DNA of 64,000 bases, taken from an uncultured Bacteroidota bacterium (GTDB lineage Bacteria > Bacteroidota > Bacteroidia > Flavobacteriales > Flavobacteriaceae). Where the stretch lies: assembly GCA_902622575.1 (NCBI GenBank), contig CACNQJ010000004.1, positions 51,991 through 115,990 of the forward strand. Direction: 5' to 3'. Positions 8,481 through 18,298 of this stretch are shown piece after piece. Within the stretch, counting starts at the first letter, position 1. Every line of letters starts with the position of its first letter. A program made the translations under genes and the position numbers. Under the pieces are notes generated by a model. The model made no database searches. It was given only the letters and a program-made list of their open reading frames with translations, and was not told the DNA's origin.

Positions 8481-10187
8481 ATGGCTGGATCCTCAGGAAA
8501 ACAAACAAGAAGCCAAAAACTTCGACAGAACATGATAAACATGATGTACCTCGTGTTTATTGCAATGCTTGCACTTCAAATAAGTAAAGAAGTTTTAGCT
8601 ACACTAGGTGTTCAGAGCGAAGATATGGAAAAATCAACTGCAGAGCTGAAAGCTTCGATTGATAGTGCATACAATATTATTGACCAAAACAGTAATCAGG
8701 ATTATTATAAAATCCCATCTGAAGAGCTGCCAAAATTGAAAGAAATTACTGATGATTATTTCAATTTTATTCAAAATATGAAAGATTCACTAATTGGAAT
8801 AGATGATAATAATTATATGATAGACGTTGAATATGTTGATGAGGATGGAAATGAAAAAGTTAGTCAAAGAAGAGATTACCAAGTAATGGATAAAAGTAAT
8901 TATTTGGATGAAGTTTTTTTTATTAATGATGGTGTTACTCCAAAGGGTCAAAAATTTATTGATTATTTTAAAGGTTTTTCTGGTAAAGTAGAATCTGTAC
9001 TTGACTCAATCAAAGAGAGAGATTCAAGAACAGTACAATCTAATTATGGATTCTCCAGTGCATTATCAAATCTTTCTCTAAGATTTGATTACCCTAACGA
9101 TGATAAAGTTGTTAATAGAGACGGAATTAAAGAGGATTGGATTTATTATAACTATGAAAAATTCCCTTTAGTTGCTTCTTTAGCAAAATTTACTAAGATT
9201 CAGTCTGACATTAGAACTGTTGAATATGAAATTTTAAATTCTCTTGTTAGCAAAACAAAGGATCGTCAGTTGAGTTTTGATTCAAAAAGTACTTTACTTG
9301 AAACAGATAAACAAGCTTATTACACAAACAGCACTGTTGATGCCAAAGTAGTTGTAGGAAATACTGATTCAAGTTTTAAACCTGATAGAGTAGACTTAAA
9401 GGTTGATAATATTAAATTAAAGGATTCAGAATTTGAAGTTGTTGATGGTAAGATCAAGCTTAATAAAAGATTCTCATCTCCAGGAATAAAAAAACTTTAT
9501 GGTTTTTTGTTTTTTGATAATAATGGAAATACTGATAGTCTTTTAGTGGATACTGAATTTTATGTTATACCTAAACCCAATGAAGCTATTGTATCACCTG
9601 TTAATATGCAGGTTTTTTATATAGGTCTTAGAAATGAAATTGCTGTGGCCTTCCCTGGAATTGCTGATTTAACATCAATAAGAGTAGCTGGTAAAAATGG
9701 TACAATTTTAAAAACTGGATCAAGATATTTTGCTGCACCTAATGCTGGGGTAGAAAGTATGGATGTCGTTGTTTCAGGAAAAGCAAATGATGAGGTCATC
9801 ACAAGTTTAGTTAATTTTAGAGTTGAAGATGCTCCACCAGGAAGAGGATCTGTTTTTGAGAGAGTTGGTGGTCAGGATTATAATTTTATCAATAGTGATA
9901 AAATATCCAAAGAGTCTCTCCTTTATGGATTAATCAGAGGTGAAAAGCCACCTGGATTTTTGTATGATTATGATATTAATGTTGAGTCATTTCAAATTAC
10001 GGTCGGTAACTTACCAACAAGAACTGTACAAGGAAATAAGATTCAAAATAGTAATGAGGCAGTTAGGGATATTAATGGAGCAAACAGAGGATCTAGTGTC
10101 ACTGTCACAGTCTTAAAAGCAGTTAAAATCGATGGAGATTTAAAATCTCCAACCAATGTCGAACCATTTGTAGTTACAATTAAATAG
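8481..10187 (+). CDS. gldM: T9SS motor protein GldM
   Basis: Partner of GldL. A single N-terminal transmembrane helix enters the GldL pentamer and a long periplasmic part of several Ig-like domains reaches the GldK/N ring. The protein has 568 residues. The signature RQNMINMMYLVFIAMLAL (residues 15-32) and SKEVL identify it. The arginine known to matter in F. johnsoniae (Arg9) corresponds to R15. The N terminus is about six residues longer than that of F. johnsoniae and rich in basic residues. It starts 3 bases after gldL and ends one base before gldN. Confidence 0.95.
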   Translation: MAGSSGKQTRSQKLRQNMINMMYLVFIAMLALQISKEVLATLGVQSEDMEKSTAELKASIDSAYNIIDQNSNQDYYKIPSEELPKLKEITDDYFNFIQNMKDSLIGIDDNNYMIDVEYVDEDGNEKVSQRRDYQVMDKSNYLDEVFFINDGVTPKGQKFIDYFKGFSGKVESVLDSIKERDSRTVQSNYGFSSALSNLSLRFDYPNDDKVVNRDGIKEDWIYYNYEKFPLVASLAKFTKIQSDIRTVEYEILNSLVSKTKDRQLSFDSKSTLLETDKQAYYTNSTVDAKVVVGNTDSSFKPDRVDLKVDNIKLKDSEFEVVDGKIKLNKRFSSPGIKKLYGFLFFDNNGNTDSLLVDTEFYVIPKPNEAIVSPVNMQVFYIGLRNEIAVAFPGIADLTSIRVAGKNGTILKTGSRYFAAPNAGVESMDVVVSGKANDEVITSLVNFRVEDAPPGRGSVFERVGGQDYNFINSDKISKESLLYGLIRGEKPPGFLYDYDINVESFQITVGNLPTRTVQGNKIQNSNEAVRDINGANRGSSVTVTVLKAVKIDGDLKSPTNVEPFVVTIK

Positions 10188-10188
10188 T

Positions 10189-11046
10189 ATGAACAGATTA
10201 GCCCTTTTAATAGTTTCGTTTTTTGTTTTTGTAAGTTCTTACAGCCAGTCTAACCTACTAAATGCAAAAAAGCCATCACAGATTGGTAATGAAATTATTA
10301 AATCTGAAAACAAATCTATTGAATATCCTGAAATTGATGATACAGACGTTTTGTGGTCCAAAGTCGTATATGAATTTATTGATTTAAATGAAAAGCTCAA
10401 CTTCCAACTTCTTTTCCCTGTAAATGATGAACAGTACAGTTCCACAAGAAAATCCCTTTGGAAAATTATTAGAGAAAATGTTGAAAACGGAAATATTGAT
10501 GAAGTATTTGATGTTAGAAATGATAATTTTTTAAGCTCTAACAAAATTACTGGTATCGATAAAATAAAGGACTTTTATGGTAGTAAGTTTACACCTGGTG
10601 ACTCCAGACCGCAAACGTACGCAACTTCATCTGACATAACTGGCTATAAAATTAAAGGAGTTTGGTTTTTTGATAAAAGACACTCAGAAATGAAATATAG
10701 ACTACTTGGAATACAACCAGTAGGTAGAAATTTAAAAGAGGCAGGAAAAGAACAAGGATATTTTTGGATCTGGTATCCATCTATAAGAGATATTTTGAAT
10801 AATCACATGGTCTTCAATGACAAAAACAACAACAACCGTATCTCATTTGATGACCTTCTTGTAAATAGACGATTCAGCTCTTACATCTATAAATATGATA
10901 ATGTTTATGGAGATAGAACCATCAGAGATTACATTAGACAAAGAAACGGTGAGTCAAACAGACAATACCAACTTAGACTCATAATGGAGTCAGAAAGAAT
11001 TAAAAAAGAAATTCTTGACTTTGATGTTGATATGTGGGGTTATTAG
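10189..11046 (+). CDS. gldN: T9SS ring protein GldN
   Basis: Periplasmic partner of GldK in the type IX secretion ring. The 285-residue protein has a signal peptide (about residues 1-20, ending SSYSQ). The body carries the family block DDTDVLWSKVVYEFIDLNEK, and later KGVWFFDKRHSEMKYRLLGI and the WIWYP stretch. It is the last gene of gldKLMN; 76 non-coding bases follow before two small lipoprotein genes. Confidence 0.94.
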   Translation: MNRLALLIVSFFVFVSSYSQSNLLNAKKPSQIGNEIIKSENKSIEYPEIDDTDVLWSKVVYEFIDLNEKLNFQLLFPVNDEQYSSTRKSLWKIIRENVENGNIDEVFDVRNDNFLSSNKITGIDKIKDFYGSKFTPGDSRPQTYATSSDITGYKIKGVWFFDKRHSEMKYRLLGIQPVGRNLKEAGKEQGYFWIWYPSIRDILNNHMVFNDKNNNNRISFDDLLVNRRFSSYIYKYDNVYGDRTIRDYIRQRNGESNRQYQLRLIMESERIKKEILDFDVDMWGY

Positions 11047-11122
11047 TAGTACTCACTAAAATTCAATATCATCTTTATTGTCTCACACATTTTTATTAAA
11101 TTCATAAATTAACTTTTTAAAA

Positions 11123-11698
11123 ATGAAAAATATATTATTTCTATGTGGTCTATTTCTAATAGTATCATGTGCAGACGTTAATAATTCTAGTGCAGTTTCA
11201 GCTGAAAATCAGGCAAAATTTGAGCAGCATGTAGAATCTTTTAGAACCTTTGCAAAAGGTTTTAATGCAGAGGATATGGATATGACTTTGAGTGTTGTGT
11301 CAGAATCTGTTCAGTGGAGCCCACCTCACTACAATGGTGGTGAGCTTATCGGTTATGATGGATTCAAATCCGCAGTACAAGGTTATTTCGATGACTTCGA
11401 CGATATTGTATTCATGGAAGGTGAGGGCCCAAACATGAATCCTGATGCTAATCCAAATGAAAATTCAGCTTACTGGTCTGGATCTTTATACTCAAGTGCA
11501 ACTCCAACCGACAGCCCTAATGGACTTAGAGTTTATGGTCTTTGGAAGTGGAAACATACTGAAACTGGGGCTGAAGGTGGCAACAAGTGGTATGCCTTAA
11601 TAAATTTTGGTGATGATGGAAAAATCACAGGCTTCAGTGACTGGATGGATGTAAATGGAATGGCGGTGCAGATTCAGAACTTTGTAAATAATAACTAA
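11123..11698 (+). CDS. NTF2-like (SnoaL-type) lipoprotein, first of a tandem pair
   Basis: A 191-residue predicted lipoprotein: signal to LIVSC with the lipid cysteine at residue 16, then a region that looks like a SnoaL / NTF2-like alpha-plus-beta barrel, with an early helix (FRTFAKGFNAEDMDM), WSPP, the IGYDGFKSAVQGYF block and a late KITGFSDW strand. No catalytic set can be assigned. It sits 76 bases after gldN and 12 before a second protein of the same design. Both share the lipobox, a GYD helix and a final DGKI-x-W strand, which suggests an old duplication. Function unknown. Confidence 0.7.
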   Translation: MKNILFLCGLFLIVSCADVNNSSAVSAENQAKFEQHVESFRTFAKGFNAEDMDMTLSVVSESVQWSPPHYNGGELIGYDGFKSAVQGYFDDFDDIVFMEGEGPNMNPDANPNENSAYWSGSLYSSATPTDSPNGLRVYGLWKWKHTETGAEGGNKWYALINFGDDGKITGFSDWMDVNGMAVQIQNFVNNN

Positions 11699-11710
11699 AA
11701 AAAAAATTAT

Positions 11711-12226
11711 ATGAAAAAATTAATACTAATATTTCTAACAACCTTATTTATCGGTTGTAATACTGCGCCTGCTGGTGTTCAAGTTACATTTGATGATGAA
11801 AAATCAAATACCTTAAAAGAGGCTTATGTCAAATATTTAGATCAAACTTTTGATGGAGATATATGGTCTGAAGATTTACAATTTTATGGAAATTCAACTG
11901 AGCCAATTGGTTATGATGAAGCTATGTCTTTAATTGGTACTCATCACGAATTTTATGATAACATTTCTATGAGTTGGGGAGATGGTGAGGAAGTGAACGA
12001 AATTGCATTTATTCAAACAATAAATTACCCTGAATACGGATATGTCTCACAAGCTTGGTTTACATGGAAAGGTACTGGTAAATTTAGTGGAGAAACAGTC
12101 GAGATTCCATGCCACATAGGATATCTTTGGGGCGAGGATGGAAAAATTATTAATGAATGGCAACATAGTGATCAAACTCATTTTAATGCAGAAGTTGCAT
12201 TATCTTTAGCTGCTGCCAGTGAATAA
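11711..12226 (+). CDS. NTF2-like (SnoaL-type) lipoprotein, second of a tandem pair
   Basis: A 171-residue predicted lipoprotein with signal to LFIGC (cysteine at 16). The body shows the same layout as its upstream neighbour: an early helix (LKEAYVKYLDQTF), a PIGYDEAMSLIGTHHEFY helix, a central strand with WFTWKG and a terminal DGKIINEWQHSD strand. His residues in THHEF and WQHSD could line a pocket, but this is inference. The transcript from gldK or from a promoter after gldN should end at the hairpin that follows at once. Confidence 0.7.
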   Translation: MKKLILIFLTTLFIGCNTAPAGVQVTFDDEKSNTLKEAYVKYLDQTFDGDIWSEDLQFYGNSTEPIGYDEAMSLIGTHHEFYDNISMSWGDGEEVNEIAFIQTINYPEYGYVSQAWFTWKGTGKFSGETVEIPCHIGYLWGEDGKIINEWQHSDQTHFNAEVALSLAAASE

Positions 12227-12247
12227 ACTTTACATCAATTAATTATT

Positions 12248-12279
12248 AAAAAGGGGTTTTTTTTTAAGCCCCTTTTTTT
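12248..12279. terminator. Bidirectional rho-independent terminator
   Basis: AAAAAGGGG and CCCCTTTTT form a stem with a T-rich 12-base loop; the A and T flanks give a U tract in both directions. It lies between convergent genes, and the last codons and the stop of the aconitase gene are inside it. Confidence 0.85.
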
Positions 12280-14525
12280 ATTAGGTTAAGAGCAGAACCT
12301 TCTTTATACCATTCAATTTGTTGAGAATTATAAGTGTGATTTGCTTTAATTCTATCTTTAGATCCATCAGAATGCAAGATATCGATTGTCAATTGTTTAC
12401 TGGGAGTGAAGGATTCTAAATCTATGAAGTTAAAAGTATCATCTTCCTGTATTAAATCATAATCATTTTCATTATCAAAGGTGATACCTAACATGCCTTG
12501 CTTTTTTAAATTAGTCTCATGAATTCTAGCAAAAGATTTTACTAGAACTACTTTAACACCTAAGTGCCTTGGCTCCATTGCAGCATGTTCTCTTGAGGAG
12601 CCCTCACCATAATTGTGATCTCCAACAACAACAGTAGAAATATTATTCTCTTTATAATTTCTTTGAACATCAGGTACTCCATCGTATTTTCCAGTTAGTT
12701 GATTTTTTACAAAATTTGTTTTTTTGTTGAAGGCATTTATAGCCCCAATCAAACAATTATTGGAAATATTATCTAAATGTCCTCTAAATCTAAGCCATGG
12801 TCCTGCCATAGAAATATGATCCGTTGTACATTTCCCAAAAGCTTTAATCAAAAGTTTAGCACCTATAATATTTTTTCCGTCCCATGGTTTAAATGGTTCA
12901 AGCCTTTCAAGTCTCTTGGATTTGGGATTAATAATAACCTCAATTTTAGATCCATCTTCAACTGGATCGATATAGCCATTGTCTTTGACATCAAATCCTT
13001 TTGGTGGAAGTTCCCATCCTTTTGGCTCTTCTAAACTTACTTTAATACCTTGATCATTAATAAGTTTATCTTTCATAGGATTGAACGCTAAATCACCTGA
13101 AATTGCAATTGCAGCAACTATTTCAGGTGATGCAACAAAAGCATGGGTGTTAGGATTACCATCAGCTCTTTTTGCAAAGTTTCTATTGAAGGAATGAATA
13201 ATGGAATTTTTTTCTTCTTTATCAGCATCTTTTCTTGCCCATTGTCCAATGCATGGTCCACAGGCATTGGTAAATATTTTAGCATCGAGTTTCTCAAAAA
13301 TATTTAATAATCCATCTCTTTCTGCAGTGTATCTAACTTGCTCAGACCCTGGGTTAATACCAAAATCTGCTTTTGTTGACAGATTTTTTTCCAATGCTTG
13401 GTTAGCAATGGATGACGCTCTTGACAAATCTTCATAAGATGAATTAGTACACGATCCAATTAAACCCCACTCAATTTTTCTCGGCCAATCATTTTTTACA
13501 AGTGCATCTGCCATTTGGCTTACAGGTGTTGCAATATCTGGTGAAAATGGTCCATTAATATGTGGCTCCAGCTCAGATAAGTTTATTTCAATTAATTCAT
13601 CAAAATATTTTTTAGGATTTTCATAAACTTCAGGATCTCCAGTGAGATATTCTTTTATTTTATTAGCTTCATTTGCAACTAAATCTCTTCCTGTAACCCT
13701 AAGATATTTTTCCATAGATTCATCATATCCAAAAGTGGATGTAGTTGCACCAACCTCAGCACCCATATTACAAATTGTTCCTTTTCCTGTACATGAAAGC
13801 TCACGAGCACCGGGCCCAAAATATTCAATAATTGCACCTGTACCACCTTTAACAGTTAGAATTCCAGCAACTTTTAATATTACATCTTTTGGTGCTGTCC
13901 AACCTGACAGTTTCCCTGTAAGTTTGACTCCTATAAGTTTTGGAAATTTAAGTTCCCATGCCATGCCTGCCATCACATCAACTGCATCAGCTCCTCCTAC
14001 TCCAATGGCTACCATTCCTAATCCTCCTGCATTAACAGTATGGGAGTCAGTACCAATCATCATTCCACCTGGGAATGCATAATTTTCAAGAACGACCTGA
14101 TGAATTATACCCGCTCCAGGTTTCCAAAATCCAATTCCATATTTATTTGAAACAGATTCGAGAAAATTGAAAACTTCATTACTGGTATTGATCGCATTTT
14201 GTAAGTCTTCATCAGCACCAATTCTGGCTTGAATCAAATGATCACAATGAACGGTGGTAGGAACAGCTACCTTTTTTTTACCTGCTTGCATAAATTGTAG
14301 TAAAGCCATTTGTGCGGTAGCATCTTGGCATGCAATTCTATCCGGTGCAAAATCTACATAATCTTTTCCGCGCAAGAAGGGTTTTGAAGGTTCTCCATCC
14401 CAAAGATGAGAATAAAGAATTTTTTCTGAGAGTGTTAAAGGATGTTTACAAATTTTTCTTGCACTATCAACTTTATATTTGATAGAGTTGTAAACTTTTT
14501 TTATCATCTCTAAGTCAAAAATCAT
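12264..14525 (-). CDS. acn: Aconitate hydratase (mitochondrial type)
   Basis: Interconverts citrate and isocitrate in the TCA cycle. The 753-residue protein matches the mitochondrial-type aconitase in length and motifs. Cluster cysteines are seen in [10 protein letters not shown] and in [10 protein letters not shown], and the swivel domain near the C terminus has [19 protein letters not shown]. The gene stands alone, behind the terminator of the S9 peptidase gene and a TAGTTTTG promoter element. Its last codons (Ile-Lys-Lys-Gly-Ala-stop) are read from the terminator hairpin. The first ATG at 14525 is used; a second in-frame ATG lies at residue 7. Confidence 0.96.
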   Translation of the reverse strand: MIFDLEMIKKVYNSIKYKVDSARKICKHPLTLSEKILYSHLWDGEPSKPFLRGKDYVDFAPDRIACQDATAQMALLQFMQAGKKKVAVPTTVHCDHLIQARIGADEDLQNAINTSNEVFNFLESVSNKYGIGFWKPGAGIIHQVVLENYAFPGGMMIGTDSHTVNAGGLGMVAIGVGGADAVDVMAGMAWELKFPKLIGVKLTGKLSGWTAPKDVILKVAGILTVKGGTGAIIEYFGPGARELSCTGKGTICNMGAEVGATTSTFGYDESMEKYLRVTGRDLVANEANKIKEYLTGDPEVYENPKKYFDELIEINLSELEPHINGPFSPDIATPVSQMADALVKNDWPRKIEWGLIGSCTNSSYEDLSRASSIANQALEKNLSTKADFGINPGSEQVRYTAERDGLLNIFEKLDAKIFTNACGPCIGQWARKDADKEEKNSIIHSFNRNFAKRADGNPNTHAFVASPEIVAAIAISGDLAFNPMKDKLINDQGIKVSLEEPKGWELPPKGFDVKDNGYIDPVEDGSKIEVIINPKSKRLERLEPFKPWDGKNIIGAKLLIKAFGKCTTDHISMAGPWLRFRGHLDNISNNCLIGAINAFNKKTNFVKNQLTGKYDGVPDVQRNYKENNISTVVVGDHNYGEGSSREHAAMEPRHLGVKVVLVKSFARIHETNLKKQGMLGITFDNENDYDLIQEDDTFNFIDLESFTPSKQLTIDILHSDGSKDRIKANHTYNSQQIEWYKEGSALNLIKKGA

Positions 14526-14541
14526 AAATCTAAATCAAGTA

Positions 14542-14549
14542 CAAAACTA
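14542..14549 (-). promoter_or_regulatory. Putative -7 element (TAGTTTTG) of acn
   Basis: The minus strand reads TAGTTTTG, a match to TAnnTTTG, 17 bases before the acn ATG. Where a -33 element would lie, the terminator of the upstream gene is found instead. Confidence 0.4.
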
Positions 14550-14551
14550 AT

Positions 14552-14575
14552 AAAAAACCCCCAAATTGGGGGTTT
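14552..14575 (-). terminator. Rho-independent terminator after the S9 peptidase gene
   Basis: Read on the minus strand: AAACCCCC, five-base loop, GGGGGTTT, followed by more T residues. It lies 37 bases after the peptidase stop and just before the acn promoter element. Confidence 0.85.
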
Positions 14576-14611
14576 ATATAATGAAATCCAACCAAGCAAT
14601 ATAACCTAACT

Positions 14612-16615
14612 TTATTGCTCTTGTCTGACAGAATGCTTTTCAAACCAAGCATTAATGTAGCCATGCGTTCTAAGAAAGTTCGATGGTTTACTACTAGTTC
14701 CATGATACTCGTTGTTAAATCTTATCATTACGGTTGGAACTTTATTCATTTTTAATGCTTGATAATACTCTTCGGTTTGAGAAATTGGTGTACGTAAGTC
14801 ATCCTCTCCACACATAAGCATTGTTGGTGTTTTAACGTTACCAACATGCATTAAAGGTGATCTTCTTATATGTTCACTTGGATCTTCCCATGGATATTTT
14901 TCAAAATTATAATACCAGGTTGCTCCATCAGTGGTTCCAACAAACGAAAACCAATTGGTAACGGGATAGTTTACAGAAGCTGCAGCAAATCGATCTGTTT
15001 TACCAACAATCCAACTTGTTAAAACTCCACCGCCGCTGCCACCATATACATACATTTTGTTTACATCGACATATCCCCTTGAAATAACTTCATCTACGCT
15101 AGCCATTAGATCATCATAATCATCTCCAGGATATGAATTCTGTATTGCATTAGCAAAATCATAACCGTAACCGGTTGATCCACGAGGATTAGTATATAGT
15201 ACTACTTGATCCTGTGCTGCATGTAATTGAAAATTATAATTGAAACCTACATGATACATACTGTGTGGTCCACCATGAATCCTCAAAACGAGTGGGTATT
15301 TTCTATTTGAATCAAATTGTGGTGGCTTCACAATCCAGCCTTGTATCTTCATACCATCTTTTGAGCTATATGTTAACTCTTCAACTTCACCAAATTCTAC
15401 ATTGTAAAATATATCTTTATTTACATTTGTGAGTCTATTTATTTTACTGGGTTTTTCAACAGAAAAACTTACAATATCACTAGGGTTTGAGGGATTTGTC
15501 CAAGTTGCAACTGCAACATTATCTCTCAAATCATTCATAGATAGCATGTGGTTTCCATTGGTAATTTTTTTTACCCTAGCCTTGAGATCTACATGGTAGA
15601 TATTGCTCTGTCCATATTCTCTTACATTAAAATAAATTCCTGAACTATTATTTGACCAAAAAGCCGAGCTTGGTGTTTGGTCTAAACTCAGAGTCAAACA
15701 TTTTAAGTTGGAGCCATCGATGTCCATAACGTACATTTTGCGATCATTATAGAAATTTTTTGACCAGGTGGATCCTACAAAGGCAATTTTAGATCCATCC
15801 GGTGACACCTTTGGTGATGATTCTGTCCCATCACGTTCAGTAAGTTCTTTTAATTTAAAGTCATCAATATTTACAGCATAAAGGTTGGAATGTCCTCTGG
15901 CATATTCAGCCCCTGGCTTCTGATAGCTACTAAATATAATCGTTTTACTATTTTTAGACCACGCAATTCCTGCTGATACATCATCGAATTCTCCATGCGT
16001 AATTTGTTTAGCAGTTCCACCATCAGAGGGAACAATAAATAGTTGGCGAAAACCACGTTCAAGGAAACCAATACGATCTTGACTGTAATCAACTTGATCG
16101 ATTACTTGTGGAGCTTTAGTCCAACTCGCACCTTTTGGTTTATTAGGAATCTCAAGTGGTTTTAGTGCAGGATCTGACGATACATGCATGATAAATGCTA
16201 AGTACTTACCATCTGGCGACCATTCCATACTAGATGGTGCCTTTTCTAATTTAGTTATCTGTGTTGGTTCACCCTCAACACCAAGATACTTTACAAAAAT
16301 TTGTGTACCACTAGGTTCACCTTTTTTGGTAAAAGCAATTCTTTTACCATCAGGTGACCATTTTCCATTTGATCCATTTAAAAAGAATCGATTAGTTGAA
16401 CCGTCTTTATCCATTATCCAAAGGTCGGTCTCTCTTTTGTCATCAACTAGATTAATCCATGTTTTGGAATAAAGTATTTGTTGACCATCAGGAGATAATG
16501 ATGGACCAGATGTCCATTCATAATTTTTATAATGCTCTAATGAAAGTCTTGTTTTCTCTTGCGCCTGAGTGTAGATAGCTAATAAAATAAACAAAAGACC
16601 TAATTGTTGTTTCAT
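14612..16615 (-). CDS. S9 family (prolyl oligopeptidase-type) peptidase, exported
   Basis: Secreted serine peptidase of the DPP/acylaminoacyl-peptidase group. With the ATG at 16615 it has 667 residues and a signal peptide (about 1-18, ending YTQAQ). A longer reading from 16642 would put nine residues before the signal, so I reject it. The first half is a beta-propeller with repeated WSPDGK and VSPDGS blades, which in this fold limits access to peptides. The C-terminal alpha/beta-hydrolase domain has Ser527 (GGSGGG), Asp605 or Asp606 (GEDDLRTP) and His638 (EYHGT). It probably trims peptides in the periplasm. It has its own terminator. Confidence 0.93.
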   Translation of the reverse strand: MKQQLGLLFILLAIYTQAQEKTRLSLEHYKNYEWTSGPSLSPDGQQILYSKTWINLVDDKRETDLWIMDKDGSTNRFFLNGSNGKWSPDGKRIAFTKKGEPSGTQIFVKYLGVEGEPTQITKLEKAPSSMEWSPDGKYLAFIMHVSSDPALKPLEIPNKPKGASWTKAPQVIDQVDYSQDRIGFLERGFRQLFIVPSDGGTAKQITHGEFDDVSAGIAWSKNSKTIIFSSYQKPGAEYARGHSNLYAVNIDDFKLKELTERDGTESSPKVSPDGSKIAFVGSTWSKNFYNDRKMYVMDIDGSNLKCLTLSLDQTPSSAFWSNNSSGIYFNVREYGQSNIYHVDLKARVKKITNGNHMLSMNDLRDNVAVATWTNPSNPSDIVSFSVEKPSKINRLTNVNKDIFYNVEFGEVEELTYSSKDGMKIQGWIVKPPQFDSNRKYPLVLRIHGGPHSMYHVGFNYNFQLHAAQDQVVLYTNPRGSTGYGYDFANAIQNSYPGDDYDDLMASVDEVISRGYVDVNKMYVYGGSGGGVLTSWIVGKTDRFAAASVNYPVTNWFSFVGTTDGATWYYNFEKYPWEDPSEHIRRSPLMHVGNVKTPTMLMCGEDDLRTPISQTEEYYQALKMNKVPTVMIRFNNEYHGTSSKPSNFLRTHGYINAWFEKHSVRQEQ

Positions 16616-16833
16616 GATTTTAAGTTTTGTATTATATTCCAAGTTACAATTTGATTTTGTACGGTCAAAAAGTTTAAAAATTAATAAACTTTTTACAAAA
16701 TTAATTAGATCTAATTTTAACCAAAAAAACAGTTATTATTGAATAATTTAAAAGCCTGAAAAAGAAGAAGCTAGCCTTCGCTATTAAAAAGTATACCAAT
16801 GAACCAATTTTTAGATTTTCAACTCAACCAAGA

Positions 16834-17985
16834 TTAGTTAATTAGTATTTCTTTTATGAATTCAATTTCTTTTTTATCAAAAGGAGTTTTATCTGGTAAA
16901 TAAATATCATGATGCCATACTTTTGGTAAAGAGTCAAATTGTTTTTGCCAAGAAGACCATGGAAACACGGTATTTGTTTTACCTGCTACAAAACCCCAGT
17001 TTATAGCTGCCACTTCTTTTTCTTTAAATAATGGCAGCATTTTTTGGAACGTGTTATCTCCCCCACGTGCCAAATATTCAGTACATAAAAGTGGTCGATT
17101 ATATTTTTCTAAATTTTCAATTTTCTTTATCGTTTCATCTAAGTCTCCATAGGCATGAAATGAGATAATATCTGAATTCAAAATCGCAAACTTATCAATT
17201 GGTGATAAGCTATCTAGAGCAACCCAGGTATGTGGTTCTTTCCATAAACCTACAGTTAATGGCTGAGATGGGTTTACCTCTCTTGCCCATTTAAATGTTT
17301 TTTTAAGTAACGATAATGAATAAATATGCTTATCCTTTACCTCAGGTTCTCTACCTGGGTATCTTGGGTTTGAATTTGAAGGTGAAATATTATCGGGTTC
17401 ATTATACAAGTCCCATCCAACCACACGATTATCGTTAGAAAAATGACTTATAATTCCTTTAGTATAATTTTTCAACTCACCATGACGTAAACTATCTCCC
17501 AAAATAGCTGATCCTGGTGCTTGTACCCATCCTGAATTATGCACATAGGGTATAGGATCTGGTTGTTTCCCTAATTTGGGAACAGGGTGCCAAACATCAT
17601 CAAGTAATACCAAAAGTGTTTTAATCCCATAACTTTCCGATATTTTTAAATAATTGTCAATTCGTTTTAAAAACCCTAAAGAATCTTGATCCCAGAGTAA
17701 ATTATGAAGATATACACGGTGTAAATTCATCCCCAACTCTGCACTCCATTCTAATTCTCTTTCAATTGTTTCCAAATCGAAGGTATCCTCCTGCCAAAAT
17801 TCTAATTGATTTATGGAAGTGCTAGGATTGAAGTTTGTACCTACCATCCATCCGTTGTCTTTTTTCCATTGCCACGCTCTTTCCTCGCTCCACCTATTTT
17901 CAAGTACTGAATAAGGTGTTTTTTGACATTGATTAAAAAATAGAAGCAAAAAAGCTAAAATCGAGAGATTTAAAAACGTCTTCAT
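16834..17985 (-). CDS. Clan GH-A glycoside hydrolase lipoprotein (cellulase-like)
   Basis: A 383-residue surface or periplasmic glycosidase. The signal ends FFNQC with a probable lipid cysteine at 20. The TIM-barrel landmarks of clan GH-A are present: NLHRVYLHNLLW early, acid/base Glu196 in WDLYNEPD and nucleophile Glu303 in LLCTEYLARG. This resembles GH5-like cellulase/mannanase families; the substrate cannot be read from the sequence. It lies upstream of the S9 peptidase on the same strand, with 218 bases between their coding parts. Those bases hold no gene and no clear terminator. Confidence 0.8.
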   Translation of the reverse strand: MKTFLNLSILAFLLLFFNQCQKTPYSVLENRWSEERAWQWKKDNGWMVGTNFNPSTSINQLEFWQEDTFDLETIERELEWSAELGMNLHRVYLHNLLWDQDSLGFLKRIDNYLKISESYGIKTLLVLLDDVWHPVPKLGKQPDPIPYVHNSGWVQAPGSAILGDSLRHGELKNYTKGIISHFSNDNRVVGWDLYNEPDNISPSNSNPRYPGREPEVKDKHIYSLSLLKKTFKWAREVNPSQPLTVGLWKEPHTWVALDSLSPIDKFAILNSDIISFHAYGDLDETIKKIENLEKYNRPLLCTEYLARGGDNTFQKMLPLFKEKEVAAINWGFVAGKTNTVFPWSSWQKQFDSLPKVWHHDIYLPDKTPFDKKEIEFIKEILIN

Positions 17986-18105
17986 ATTAGTTTAATATTT
18001 AATCACAAACATTAATATAGTAAAAATCATAGGAAAGTCGAACATCAAACTTGAGAACTGTATCTAGGTTAATCCATTTATTTACAGGTGTTAAGGATGA
18101 TTCAA

Positions 18106-18136
18106 ATAAAAAAGGATTAGTAAAATTCTAATCCTT
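18106..18136 (-). terminator. Rho-independent terminator of the initiator tRNA
   Basis: On the minus strand AAGGATTAG and CTAATCCTT form a perfect 9-bp stem with a 7-base loop, followed by a T-rich run. It lies 10 bases after the tRNA 3' end. Confidence 0.85.
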
Positions 18137-18145
18137 CTTATTTAG

Positions 18146-18218
<73 letters not shown>

Positions 18219-18228
18219 AAATGGAAAC

Positions 18229-18258
18229 CGAAATTACAATTTTTTGATTTTATAACAA
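18229..18258 (-). promoter_or_regulatory. Promoter of the initiator tRNA
   Basis: On the minus strand: TTG (18258-18256), a 19-base spacer, then TAATTTCG (18236-18229), one base off the consensus TAnnTTTG. It lies 10 bases before the mature tRNA and back to back with the era promoter. Confidence 0.6.
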
Positions 18259-18264
18259 AAATTA

Positions 18265-18294
18265 TTGAGGATTACCAGCAACAACTTAAATTTG
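18265..18294 (+). promoter_or_regulatory. Promoter of era-der, implying a leaderless mRNA
   Basis: TTG at 18265-18267, a 19-base spacer and TAAATTTG at 18287-18294 match the Bacteroidota promoter at both elements. The GTG start of era follows only 5 bases later, about where transcription should begin. Confidence 0.6.
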
Positions 18295-18298
18295 TGAC

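Noticed and set aside
13642..14082. 146-codon open frame on the plus strand opposite aconitase
   Set aside because: It lies wholly antisense to strongly conserved acn sequence, has no family resemblance and is a by-product of that gene's codon use.
16703..16716. 14-base palindrome AATTAGATCTAATT, also found at 21877-21890
   Set aside because: The second copy is inside the alaS coding part, where it spells conserved residues. In sequence this AT-rich a repeat of this length can arise by chance.
16770..16790. Possible terminator after the glycosidase gene (GAAG-loop-CTTC then T/C-rich)
   Set aside because: Only four or so pairs and a broken T tract on the minus strand.
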